64,000 nucleotides of DNA from Rhizophagus irregularis (Eukaryota; Glomeromycota; Glomeromycetes; Glomerales; Glomeraceae), in contig NC_089447.1 of NCBI RefSeq assembly GCF_026210795.1, positions 1,304,501-1,368,500 on the forward strand. The letters run 5' to 3'. The notes under the pieces were generated by a model. It saw nothing but the letters and a program-made list of their open reading frames with translations, had not been told where the DNA came from and did no database searches. Made by a program: the position numbers and the translations under genes. Shown here one piece after another: positions 12,322 through 22,899 of the stretch. Every line of letters starts with the position of its first letter. The first letter of the stretch is position 1.

Positions 12322-12735
12322 GCAATGGTAAAACGCTATCCTCCCAAAACTCCAAAACCCCAAAATCGAAGCGTACCTACAAAAGAAAAACCTCTTTACT
12401 GATAGGAGTTAAACTCAAGTCTGGAAACCGACCTACAAAAAAGAAATTCCAAGTCCGGAAACCGAAACGAAAATAAATTCCAAGCCCAAGTCCGAAAACT
12501 GAAACGAAGAAACCTACAAGATAAAAAAATTCCAAGTCCGGAAACTGAAACGTAAATATCTACAAAAAAGAAATTCCAAGCCAAAGTTCAGAAACCGAAA
12601 TGAACGACCTATAAAAAATAAATTCCAAGTCTGGAAGTCAAAAACGTCCAAGTCCGAGAGTCGAAACGAAGAACCTACAAAATAGAAAATCCTGGTTCGA
12701 GAGCCGAAATGGAACAACCTATAAAGGATATTATT

Positions 12736-12803
12736 GTCCCGAGCAGGAGTCGAACTTGCACCTTACGACTGAATCGTATGCTCTACCGTTGAGCCTTCGG
12801 GAC
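12736..12803 (-). tRNA. Second tRNA-like copy, probable anticodon UCA
   Basis: Same architecture as the copy 480 bp away: acceptor GTCCCGA/TCGGGAC and a perfect D stem GCTC/GAGC. The T stem has one mismatch (GCAAG/CCTGC). The anticodon loop ATTCAGT again places UCA at 34-36. The two copies differ at a handful of mostly transition sites and share 68-nt length, so they are duplicates of one ancestor. Confidence 0.55.
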
Positions 12804-15120
12804 ACAAGTCAAAGAAGAAACCAGACCGAAATAATTTACAAAAAGAAAAAAAAATAAGTCCGGAAGTCGAAACGAACCGAGGCGACCTACAAAAATAAAT
12901 TCCAAGAAACTACAAAAAATGAACTCAAAAAAGAGTCCGAACCTGATTAAAAAGAAACTAATTTAGACTTTTATGGCAAAAGTCTATTTAAATCTTAGGG
13001 GGTCGAATGTAAATCATTACTAATTTAAGTTTTACTTTTTCGACAAGTATTCGGCTATTATTTAGATGGTTCGATATTTTTGATTTTGTTCAAGGTTGTT
13101 AAAAATCGTAAAGTCAATTGTTGCTATTAATAAAAATCGATCAAAAAAAAATATTGGTCGATTTATGGTTTTTTTTTATGTTACAACTCAACCAAAAATC
13201 GACCAAAAATCGACCAGTTGATTTATGCTAATTTTTTTTTCGATTTTTATAATTGGCCAAATATTTAACGAATCACGTGATGACGATGACGAACTTTTGA
13301 CGAAAGGTATTAATGCCAAAAGAAACGATTTCGACCAGTGAAAATGACGTGATGTAAAGCATTTTACCCAGGTATGCTTTTGATTTAATAGTACTGTAGA
13401 TATATATCTTTCTCCTGCAGCATATTTTTCAACTAGATTTTGAGATTTTTGCTCAAATACTTTTTCACAGTAGGAACGTTGAACTGCCCTAAAATCTTTA
13501 AGAAATTCTTGATAAAGTGACGAACCTAAACATGAACGAAAGTTTTTTGGAAGGTTCTGATAAAGATGAAATAGACATTGCATATGATGGGCTTCAGGAA
13601 ATACTGTGGAAACAGCTGCAATCATCGCAGGATCTCCATCAGTAACAAATGTTAATGGAGAAATTTCACACGCTTCAAGACAGCATCGAAGTAGCCATTC
13701 GTACGATTCCTGTCTTTCGTCTTGCAAGAACGCCTGAGCAGCTAATCTACTCTTGTTGTAGTTATCGATTAAAATGAAGACTTAACGGATAATTATACTT
13801 GTTGGTCTTTGTGGTATTATCGTGAATGATGATATCATAAAATATGATCCATCTTTTGCATTGCTCTGGTGACATCCAAAAAATACTGATCAGACGATTA
13901 CTTGTATCATCTAATAATGGCTTTACAAATCACGCAGGATTATTAGCTTGTAGATCAAGAAGCTTCAATAATAAAGAAGCTGCACCGCCCAGACTTATTC
14001 CATTTTTCTGTTTAATCTTTTGGATAGCATTTCCAAGATCTTGAGTAAGGAATACGCAGTCAGGATACTTGGATTGCAAAAGATTTCTAACCATTAACGC
14101 GTCACATCTACCATGTATAACATAAAACTCAATTTGATCCATTATTTCTTCAGGAAAAGTTCTATAAGTAGGAGCAAATTGCAAAGTTTCGGTAGAAATT
14201 TCGTGATTGTGCTCAGAATGAAATTGTGTTACAGTTACTATTGATGAATTTGATGGTCACGTTATATTTATCTGCTATTTACACCCTTGCTTCTTGCTTC
14301 CCTTCATCGTCATTTTATCTGATGTTGGCCTTAAAAGTTTTTGAGTATATCTTCCTCCTAAATCACACTTAAGTACCTTTTTTCTACAAGTACCATCCAA
14401 AAACTTTTCACTTTTATGCTTAAAAATGGCAAAATTATTCTGAAGAGCGAATTGTTCTATATAGTGAACTGCTATTGTCATAGAATAAAAGCTAGTTTCC
14501 ACCTCAAGCTTGATCAGGGTGTTAATTAAAGGTAAACTTCCTACGCAATCTTTAAAATTAGAACCTAAAATATTTTCAGCAAATGGCGTAGTACTTTCGT
14601 TATCTTCATTATTATCATGATTATTATGATTGGAGGATTCAACGGGTGGTATAACCTCAGAAATCATGATTAGAGAGCATAAAAGTAAAAAAAAACACGA
14701 CGTGAATAAAACTTTACTAACCGTGTGAATACAAAGAAAACACATTACACATGTTATATCTGCTGCACTAATGACCTGCGATACATGCAGCATGATGCTA
14801 TAAATAAAAAAAATTAAAGCCTGGTGCAGGAATTAAACCCGCGTTCTCTAGGGTAAAATTTTTATTTATTTATAGTTAGTAAGGAGCGTGTTTTAACCAA
14901 TTAAATTATTTATAATAATTATATTAATATAATATTATCACGTGACTGGGTAAGAAATCACCCGGGTGAGAAATAAATTTTCTCTTATAATAAAATTATA
15001 ATTTTATATAATTAAAATTTAAACTTAAAAAATATTACTATATAGTTTAGTCAATGACAAAACCAAAACTAGTTGGTGACGAAACTGAAATTTTTGGCAA
15101 AAAGAGTTTAGCCAGGTATC

Positions 15121-15562
15121 AGGACCGGGAAAACCTATAATGGAGGTCACTGTAGTACCCGGCACACTAGTAAAATCCATTGAATTTTTTATATATACAA
15201 TTTTTAATGAAGCCAAAATGTGTGGATTAAACTTATCTGTTTAAGTTTAGAGTTAAATGCATGATTTATACACTCAATTTAGATTTTTATATATTCTGTG
15301 TAACACAAAAAGGTGGTTCGCATAATTAGTAAATTTTTTAAAAAGTGGTTCGCGTTATTATAAAATTTTTTTCGGAAAATTTAATGATCTCAGTTAATAT
15401 TGATATTAAAAGAATAATTTATGATTCATTTTATTTTTCAGACATTTCTGTATGATTTGTTAGATTTTTAGTTTAATTACTTAAGAAAAATTTTTATTAA
15501 TTTGGGCAAAACCATCATTTCACTATTGTCCGGTGACCTTTATTATAAGTTTTCCCGGTCCT
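15121..15562. mobile_element. hAT-type MITE
   Basis: Inverted ends AGGACCGGGAAAACCTATAA / TTATAAGTTTTCCCGGTCCT, flanked by perfect 8-bp duplications CAGGTATC (15113-15120, 15563-15570). Non-coding. It is inserted in the large hAT element at 7563-16085. Confidence 0.85.
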
Positions 15563-15899
15563 CAGGTATCACTAGGGTAAATAATATCAAAATAATAATA
15601 ATAATAATTTTTTTTTTTGTAAAAAAGTTTATATGTAAATTATGCATAAAATCATTTAATTATTAAAAATATTATGCTAATTTAATATAAATTTTTTGAA
15701 AAAAACTTAATATTTTCCACCTTCCACTCCCGACCACCCATCCCTAAGGATTTTGGTTCATTATATAATTTTTTTCTTTACACGAATGCGTATACAAAAT
15801 ACAAAAAAAACGTGACACGTCTTATGTACCCCTTAAAAATTAAAATTACACGACATATAAACTATTGTAATTTTACTTTTATAATTCATTACTTTTATT

Positions 15900-16015
15900 T
15901 TAAATTTTTATGCCATTAAAAATTACGACATTACAGTTTAATTATAGCATTGCAACCTAATTACAGCATTACGACCTAATTACAGCATTACGGCCTAATT
16001 ACGGTATTACAAAAA
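15900..16015. repeat. About 20-bp subterminal tandem repeats
   Basis: Four to five copies of AATTACAGCATTACGGCCT-like units precede the right end of the hAT element at 7563-16085. Related degenerate units occur near its left end (7640-7740). Such arrays are typical transposase-binding zones of hAT elements; that role is an inference here. Confidence 0.75.
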
Positions 16016-16085
16016 GTGTCATAACTGTAATGCTATATGCTGTAATATTACGGCATCGGCTAATCAATTACAGCTAACATCTTTA

Positions 16086-17214
16086 ATACCGAGTACTTAA
16101 TTCCTCAGATAACAGCACCACTATTGAAGACATCACCATCAGGTCACTTTTAAGGCTGATCTGAAGCATCCTATACCCATTGTATGATACTGGTACTTAA
16201 TTTATTTTACGACCTTTAGAGAGCACCTACTTTTATGGAGGACTTTCAACAGGTAATATTTAGTACTCTTCCATATTACCATTTTAGGTACTAAGTTTCA
16301 TTCAAAGGCCATTACAGCCTGGAGCCCGTAATTATCCAGCACTGATAGTACAGTTGTTTACCCTAAGTAGTATACTTTGTAGTAACTATTTGGACAGGAA
16401 GTAGCAGACATCTGTCCAGGGTCACCTCTTATAGTGGGTATCAACCATCAGGGATCATTAATCAGGACCCAAGAAGTGGGGAATCGAACCCCATAACCAT
16501 GCTACCTGTTTTGTGCATGAATACCTTAGTTGATGCAAGGAGCAACAGTAGGTCAAACTACACTAAGACATTGCACCTTCAGGCTTTACCATCTAGGATG
16601 ATCATTTAGCCATTACTGATCCCAAGTGGTATTGTGGAGTGACCACCTGGATAGGAAATCCCTTGAGGTATAGTAGTGACTTCGGATAGGGACTGCGCAG
16701 CGTGCCTAGGTGGCGCCATAGGAAACGTTAGAAGGACGTCGTGATAGCTTAGTTAAAATGTGCAGCCTAACCATACACATTAATTCACCATGATGCAGTC
16801 CAACTACACTAATCCCTGTAGTTTCACGCTATTAGTTGTAGCGTCTGCAGTAAAATTTGTTTTATTTCTGTGATCAGCGAAATTAAACTAGCGACCTTTA
16901 AGGTTGCTTGCCGAAACCTAGGGGTTTAGGCAAGATGGCGTTTTGCCGAAAAGTGAAATTCTGCCGAAACTATATTAAAGTTATATTAAAAAACTGGCAA
17001 AACTTTGGAGAAAGGCGAAACTGCTGAAACTTATTATAAATGCTGAAACTGCTGAAACTCTGCCAAAACTATAATAAATATATAGTAAAATTTTGACAAA
17101 ACTAATCGTAGGATTTTAAAGAGGTTTAAACAAGCAACCTTAGCGACCTTACTATACTCAGGCTATATGAGGAAGTGCCGCCTTAACGACTGCACTAGAG
17201 TGATTAGCCCTTTT
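16086..17214. repeat. Tandem 1-kb unit 1, right part
   Basis: Continues unit 1 from 7562 (TACTTAATTCCTCAG onward) to the start of unit 2. It is interrupted by the MITE at 16899-17142. At about 16480, read on the minus strand, it contains TGGGGTTCGATTCCCCA, a tRNA T-arm/B-box-like motif conserved in the other units. No coding frame is conserved between units. Confidence 0.75.
16899..17142. mobile_element. TAAGGTTGC hAT MITE, copy 1
   Basis: A 244-bp element with ends TAAGGTTGCTTG / CAAGCAACCTTA and the perfect 8-bp duplication GCGACCTT (16891-16898, 17143-17150). It shares near-identical interior sequence with copies at 52661, 53089 (inverted) and 61614. Confidence 0.9.
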
Positions 17215-18203
17215 AGTTTTATCCTTTTATTTTGCTAGTGTTTACGGCCAAACTTTTCTCTACCTCTTTTTGAGGTATCCTCAGACTAATATCCTATTAT
17301 TTCCAGAGGTAACCATTATACCGAGTACTTAATTCCTCAGGTAACAGCACCTATATAAAAAACATTTCCTATCAGGCCACTTTTAAGGCTGATCTAAAGC
17401 TAGGAATACGCCGCCTACTCATCCTATATCCATTGCATGATACTGGTACTCAATTTATTTTACGACCTTTTATAGAGCACCTACTTTCATAGAGGACTTT
17501 TGACAGGTAACATCAATCATCTAGTACCCTTCCATACTACCATTTTAGGTACTAAGTCTCATTTAAAGGCCACTACAGCCCGCGATTACTCAGTACTGAT
17601 AGTACAGTTGTTTACTTCAAATGGTATACTTTGTAATAACTACTTAAACAGGAAGTAGCAGGCATCTGTTCAGGATCACTCCTTATGGTGGGTATCAACC
17701 ACCAGGGATCACCAACCAGGACCCAAGAAGTGGGAAATTGAACCCCATAACCATACTACCTGTTCTGTGCATGAACATCTTAGTTGGTTTAAGACCTAAC
17801 AGAAGGTCAAACTACCATTAAGATATTGCACCCTCAACTTTACCATTTAGAATGACCATCTAGCCATTACTGACCTCAAGTGGTATTGTGAAATGACTAT
17901 CTGAACAGGAAGTCCCCCTAAAATACAATATGACCTCAGCGAAGGGACGCGTATATGCTAATAGCTTCATAGGGAATATTAGAAAAACACTATGACTCTT
18001 TGTTGAAATGTGCGGCCTAACTGTACACACTAATTCACCATGATGCAGTCCAACTAAACTAATCCTTGTACTTTCACGCTATTGGTTGTAACGTCCACAG
18101 TAAAATTTGTTTTATTTCTGTGATTGACAGAATTGAACCTGTATACGGGCTATATGAGGGAGTGCCGCGCCTTAACTTGGCCAGCAGTAGGGTGAACAGC
18201 CTT
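17215..18203. repeat. Tandem 1-kb unit 2 (989 bp)
   Basis: Full-length unit from AGTTTTATCCTTTTATTTTG to the next AGTTTTATCC. It aligns by eye with units at 7411/16086, 18204 and 22343. It carries the minus-strand GGTTCGATT-type B-box motif near 17740 and a second GGTTCAATTC-type motif near 18130. Confidence 0.8.
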
Positions 18204-18976
18204 AGTTTTATCCTTTTACTTTGCTAGTGTTTACAGCCAAGTCTCCTCTACCTTTTTTTGAGGCATCCTCAGGCTAGTATCCTATTTATTATATCCATAG
18301 GCAACCATTATACCAAGTACTTAATTCCTCAGGTAACAGCATTACTATTGAAGACATCCTCCATCAGGCCACTTTTAAGGCTGATCTGAAACTAGGAATA
18401 TGCAGCCTACTCATTCTATACTCATTGCATGATACTGGTACTCAATTTATTTTACGACTTTTAAAGAGCACCTACTTTCATGGAGGATGTTCAACAGGTA
18501 ACATCAACCATCTAGTACCGTTCCATACCACCATTTTAGATACTAAGTCTTACTCAAAGGCCATTACAGCCCGTGATTACCTAGCACCAATAGTACAGTT
18601 GTTTACCTCAAGTGGTATATTTTGTAGTGACCACTCAGACAGGAAGTAGCAAACATCTGTATAGGATTACCCCTTATGGTGAGTATTAACCACCAGTGAT
18701 TACCAACTAGAACCTAAGAAGTGGGAAATCGAACCCCATAACCATGCTACCTGTTCTGTGCACAAACACCTTAGTTGGTCTAAAACCTACTAACAGAAGG
18801 TCAAACTACCACTAAAACATTGCACCCTCAGCTTTACTATCCAGGACGACCATCTAGCCATTACTGACTCCAAGCGGTATTGTGAAATGACAATCTGGAC
18901 AGGAAATTCCCCAAGGTATAGTAGTGACCTCAAGGACAGGACTGCGCACATGCCAATGATCTCATACTAGGGAACG
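18204..18976. repeat. Tandem 1-kb unit 3, 3' shortened
   Basis: Same unit, ending early at CTAGGGAACG (18976), where unit 4 begins. The apparent 74-aa frame at 18425-18649 recurs in unit 4 but with changes and no recognisable domain, so I do not call it a gene. Confidence 0.75.
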
Positions 18977-18997
18977 AGTTTTATCTTTTTATTATGC

Positions 18998-21900
18998 AAA
19001 CAGTCTTAAGACTTTATCTTTTATTTATATTTTAATTTCGAAATCAAGGGATTCGAACAATACAAAATAAGAAAATAAACTAATAAAAAATAAAAAGAGT
19101 AGCTTCACAACTCATACAAATAAAGAAATCTAAACTAAAACAAGTTAAAACAAAGAAAACTAAACTATTACAGAATCGCATACCCTAACTTTACCCGAAG
19201 GCCAGTGTGAGTCAACTATCCAACATCCAAAAATCCAGTCCGTTACCAGAAAGTAATCCTAAGAGGTTGAACTGTTAAGCGGCACAGATAATCCAAGTGC
19301 AAGATCCAAGAATTATAGAAGACGATATCTAAGAAATCCAGAAATCCAGAAACTATCGCTAAAGAAGAGTTGTGATGATGAGAAGAAATAATAGAGGAAG
19401 AAGTGGTAGAAGGGCCTCAGATTTTTGAGGATTCACTAGTAGAGCTAGCTGAATTTATCTTTAACTAAAGTTTTATATGTAAATTCTGTCTGACATAAAA
19501 TGTTGTAAAATTTTGTAATTTAATAGGGTAAATTAAATCATTCTTTCAGCGCTGTATGTAAATTTCCGATACAAAATGATAAAATTGATATTTATAAGAT
19601 ACAAAAGAAGAGAATTAAAGAAGCTTTAAAATAAGCATAAAGAAAGGTAATAAGAAAGAAAAACAAGTTAAAGTGATTGATAAGGAACTAGCGCAATTAG
19701 CGCAATAAGAATACAGGATGGATAAAATCAGCGGGTAAAACTCACGATGTCTAAAAATCAGAAGCAGCAGGATAAGTATGTGAGTCAAACCAAGGTGCAC
19801 AAACATCTAATAAAAATAAGATATCACAGGGTTTAATATGGCCAAGTTTGAAGAAGAAGCGTGTATCACTATTCCAAAGATGTGAAAATGTCGAAGAAGA
19901 AGCCGATTTGGTGATAACAGATTGGATAGCATCTCGAAGATATTTTTGCAATACTGAGAAGGTGTAGTGCTTGGAAATGATTAACCAAAGAAAGTTGTGA
20001 GAAGGTACGTAAATGGAAGCACTATTCAAGAGTATTTTTCAGACCATCACAGGTCGAAATGCTAAAAATCGGCAAAAAAAATGGCGCGAAAAGCAGTGGC
20101 TATTCTTGGCTATTCTTGGCTGTTTTTGGCTATTTACGAATTAACCTATACTATTTGTAAATAGTTTATACAAATTTGCGAATAGTTTATGCGATTTGCG
20201 CCATTTTTTTTGCCTATTTTTGATCATTTGACGTGTGGCATATTAATAATGGAATAACTAAAGCCAAGAGTTTTAAAATCTTGATAATTAATAGTAGGAC
20301 AGTTCAGGCTAACAAAAGGACCAGAATTTGGTTTGTCAGTAATAAGGTTACTTGTAACTACAGAGGAGGGATTTAAAACCACTTTTTGAATAGAACCTGT
20401 GAACTTAGAGGATACAAACACAACTGAGAAGTGATGGGAGCGTTCTTTCAAACAAAAGGAAACATCAGGGCGTGAGGATATTAAGTTATATACACTCAGG
20501 ACAATTGAGTAATCAGTAGTAGACATGGTCAAATTGTAAGAAAAAGGTGGAATGACAACGGCATATTCTTTAGTAGCCATCCACATAGAAGAGTCAAGAA
20601 GGTCAGAGTGAACAACATGCTGTGAAAATTTGCTCCAGTCTAAAAAAAGATCATTATGGCATTCTTGACGGGTGAGTTATTTCTTCGTAGGGTGGGAGAT
20701 AGATTTGTGAATAGAGTATGAGATAAGAGTTTGTGCCGTAAGCGGGCCATTATCGTGTTTAAGAATATGATGAAAAGTGTAAGATTTGCGGTAGGAAACT
20801 CCTAGGCGTCGAGAAGTTACATCTTTATAGAAACTATCATCTTATCTTTTAGATACACGCTTACAAGGTAAGGTGAAAAGAAAAGAAGATGGAAAAGGAG
20901 GAGTTTGGATAAGTTTTTTGTCATGAATATGACAAGCATGACGAAACCGAGACATAATAACATAGGCAGTTGGAGTTTTGCAATGTGGGCAACCAAAATA
21001 AAGGGCAAGGTAAAAGCAAGATTAGTGATATCGAAATTGAATAAAAGTACGAGTTCGTCTATTATTTCGATGAGAAAATGACCAACGAGTAAGAGAAGTT
21101 ACACATTACGTAAGTAAGAGTTGACGTAGTCTATTAAAATATTTGCGCTGAGCATGAGAAGGAATACGGTTCTGACGGTAAAAAAGAAAGTTAAAAATTT
21201 TGATAAAATAAATTTCAAATTAGGAGAAGGTCAGTCCGATATAAATTAAAACGGATTAACAGTTGAAAGGAGAGGAGAATTGGTATGAATTGTATAACAA
21301 TTATTCAAATCAGGAGTAGGGTTCAAAAAGAAGTAGCAATTGCCTCGTCAAATAAAATATAAACAATTAGATCCAACATTTCGAGCAGGTTGTATCCATC
21401 CATCTAGGATAGTACGTAACATGAAAGTGTATGATGAATGCTGTGTGTTATCATAAGGGAGGGCTGAAGCAGAAACTGAAGGTAAGAAATCCGCAGGTGT
21501 ACAGTTTAAAGGAGAGACTGAGAGAGGAGCACTAATATCACTATCAGAGGTGTCAGTCGTAATTAAAATATGAGGAGTAGTTGTAGAAGAGTCAGGAAAA
21601 GATTGTTGAAATAGATCTACAGATCGGAGAGGACATGAGAAGGGTAGAACCAATGTACGTAATGTAGAAAAGGACAAAACCAAACGCGTAAAAGATAAAT
21701 TCTTTTTAATTTTTTGTGCATGTTTGAAAGATGCAGGGAAAATCATAGGAAAGACGCATTTACAAAGAAATTTAGAAGTGCGCTGAATACGGCGTATATG
21801 ATTGGTGCGTTGTAAAGAAGGGGTGCATAATTCTAAAATATCATTAGGATCAGCCTCGTGATTAGAGGCCAAATAGTCAATGGAAGGAAAGATGAATCAT

Positions 21901-22342
21901 CATTGAAAGGATCATTACGTGACAGATGATCATAAACAGGAGGAGAAGTGATATCATTTTCCAAATCTGCAGTAGACAAAAAAGAGTCTAAACGTGAGTA
22001 GAGAAGGCATTTTTATTCAGAAAAAGAGTCATCTAATAGGCGGAGAGGGCCAAAAGCCAAGTAGACACGTGATTTAGCAGAAGAGTCATCAAGAAGAGAG
22101 TTGAAACGGACTAATAAAGTTTCTTATTTGAGAACACACTTAGCGCAAAGGTCTTCGACCTTGCAAAGTTTAGAAAGAACTTTATCCTAACTCAAGGTTG
22201 AGAAGTCGTGAGAAGAGGCCATTAGCCTGAAAAAAAGGTGGAGAGGAAAATTTAAAAGAAAAAGTAATAAAAAACTTTTTAAAAAAAATTATTTTATTTT
22301 TCATAAATATTGTCGTGAAGGCAACAGGAGAGAGTAGTTTTT
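18998..22342 (-). mobile_element. LINE-type retroelement copy 1, decayed
   Basis: The copy lies between imperfect 21-bp direct repeats (18977-18997 and 22343-22363, AGTTTTATC.TTTTATT.TGC), as expected for target-primed insertion into the start of tandem unit 4. Its left 400 bp (minus-strand 3' end) closely match 50296-50640, the 3' end of the other LINE. Reading on the minus strand, a frame starts at 22222 (MASSHDFSTLS). Broken frames follow at 21872-21348, 21008-20817, 20586-20224 and 20029-19751 with several stops. I cannot see a reverse-transcriptase YxDD motif, so it is internally deleted or a non-autonomous relative. It is interrupted by the MITE at 20044-20240. Confidence 0.65.
20044..20240. 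mobile_element. Small inverted-repeat element in LINE
   Basis: GAAATGCTAAAAATCGGC then AAAAAAAATGGCGC on the left is mirrored by GCGCCATTTTTTTTGCC then TATTTTTGATCATTTG on the right. TGGCTATTCT is repeated in the middle. No convincing target duplication was found. Confidence 0.6.
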
Positions 22343-22833
22343 AGTTTTATCCTTTTATTTTGCTAGTGTTTACGGCCAAGCCTCCCTCTACCTCTGTTTA
22401 AGGTATCTTTGGGCTAGTATCCTATCATCTCCATGGGCAACCATTATACCGAGTACTTAATTTCTCAGGTAACAGCACCACTATTGAAGATATCCCCCAT
22501 CGGGCCACTTTTAAGGCTGATCTGAAGCTAGGAATACGCCGCCTACTCATCCTATACCCATTGCATGATACTGGTACTCAATTTATTTTACGACCTTTAA
22601 AAAGCACCTACTTTCATGGAGGACTTTCGACAGGTAACATCAACCATCTAGTACCCTTCCATACCACCATTTTAGGTATTAAGTCTCACTCAAAGGCCAC
22701 TACAGCCTGCGATTACCTAGTACTGATAGTACAGTTGTTTACCCCAAGTGGTATACTTTGTAGTGACCACTCAGATAGGAAGTAGCAGACATCTGTCTAG
22801 GATTACCCCTTATGGTGAGTATTAACTACCAGG
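22343..22833. repeat. Tandem 1-kb unit 4, truncated
   Basis: Restarts with AGTTTTATCCTTTTATTTTG after the LINE and follows units 1-3 to about GTATTAACTACC. It is then cut by the palindromic element that begins at 22834. Confidence 0.8.
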
Positions 22834-22899
22834 AGTTTTATCCTTTTATGATTACTGGCTGATGAGTTATTCAACAAAATGTTTAATATCGGTACTATT

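Larger units (their letters stand above)
11455..12935 (-). repeat. Degenerate array of TTTTTTGTAG-cored units
   Basis: Continuing on the same strand, 40-65-bp units such as CGGACTTGGAATTTCTTT then TTTTGTAGGTC are repeated more than 15 times. Each has a strong pyrimidine tract plus TAG, but I do not see consistent GT donors. Read through, the units encode low-value repeats (..FLFCR..FSFRTW..), so the short open frames here (for example 12396-12717) are products of the array, not genes. Confidence 0.65.
9875..13340 (-). mobile_element. CACTG-ended element, CACTA-like
   Basis: It begins CACTGGTC and ends GACCAGTG, flanked by AAA on both sides (9872-9874, 13341-13343). CACTA/EnSpm elements have CACT(A/G) ends and 2-3-bp duplications, so this superfamily is likely. 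Subterminal zones carry many short AAATCGGCC/GGCCGATTTT and AAAATCGACC motifs in both orientations. No transposase is seen, so it is non-autonomous. The interior is a repeat array with splice-site-like sequence (10426-11180), an acceptor-like array (11455-12935) and two tRNA-like sequences. Confidence 0.8.
8651..14667 (-). pseudogene. MULE transposase (FAR1-MULE-SWIM), disrupted
   Basis: Reading on the minus strand, a FAR1-type DNA-binding region comes first (14667-14200, with IEQFALQNNFAIFKHKSEK and KVLKCDLGG). Then follow the MULE catalytic domain (about 14180-9780, with FVTDGDPAMIAAV and AHHMQCLFHLYQNL), a SWIM zinc finger (about 9350-9270, ITHGIMCRHFF) and a C-terminal zinc knuckle (about 8700, CGLCGGNGRYHSTC). 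Two things break it. A 3.5-kb element is inserted at 9875-13340, and there are several nonsense codons: TAG and TGA around 14245-14275, TGA near 13930, TAG near 9810, TGA near 9080 and TAG near 8950. Cutting out the insert and one AAA duplication restores ..TSRHFTAGTQSTQRVES in frame, so the gene was open across that point when hit. The start at 14667 is chosen because FAR1 homology follows; 14793 is also possible. Confidence 0.85.
8274..14984 (-). mobile_element. Mutator-like element (MULE)
   Basis: It is flanked by the perfect 9-bp duplication TTATAATAA (8265-8273, 14985-14993), the length expected for Mutator elements. Terminal inverted repeats extend about 170 bp (8274-8440 and about 14811-14984). 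They share ATTTATT, the CCCGGGTGA block, GTCACGTGATA and, near their inner ends, GCAGGTTCAATTCCTGCA-type sequence. The element encodes a FAR1/MULE transposase on the minus strand, interrupted by the insertion at 9875-13340. Confidence 0.9.
7563..16085. mobile_element. 8.5-kb hAT element hosting other elements
   Basis: Ends TAAAGATGTTAGC / GCTAACATCTTTA are exact inverted repeats, flanked by the perfect 8-bp duplication ATACCGAG (7555-7562, 16086-16093). Joining the flanks recreates the uninterrupted repeat unit seen at 17303 onward. About 1.3 kb is the element's own DNA (7563-8264, 14994-15112 and 15571-16085). The rest is a Mutator-like element and a small hAT MITE that jumped in later. Subterminal zones are made of short repeats such as ATTACAGCATTACGACCTA (15915-16010; decayed at 7640-7740). 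No transposase of its own is visible. Confidence 0.85.

Noticed and set aside
11884-12717. Phe/Trp-rich frames on the minus strand
   Set aside because: They read through tandem pyrimidine-tract units (TTTTTTGTAGG gives FLFCR) and show no domain.
18425-22785. 74-aa frame repeated in two tandem units (18425-18649, 22561-22785)
   Set aside because: Similarity is explained by the DNA repeat, the other unit lacks the frame, and the peptide has no recognisable features.
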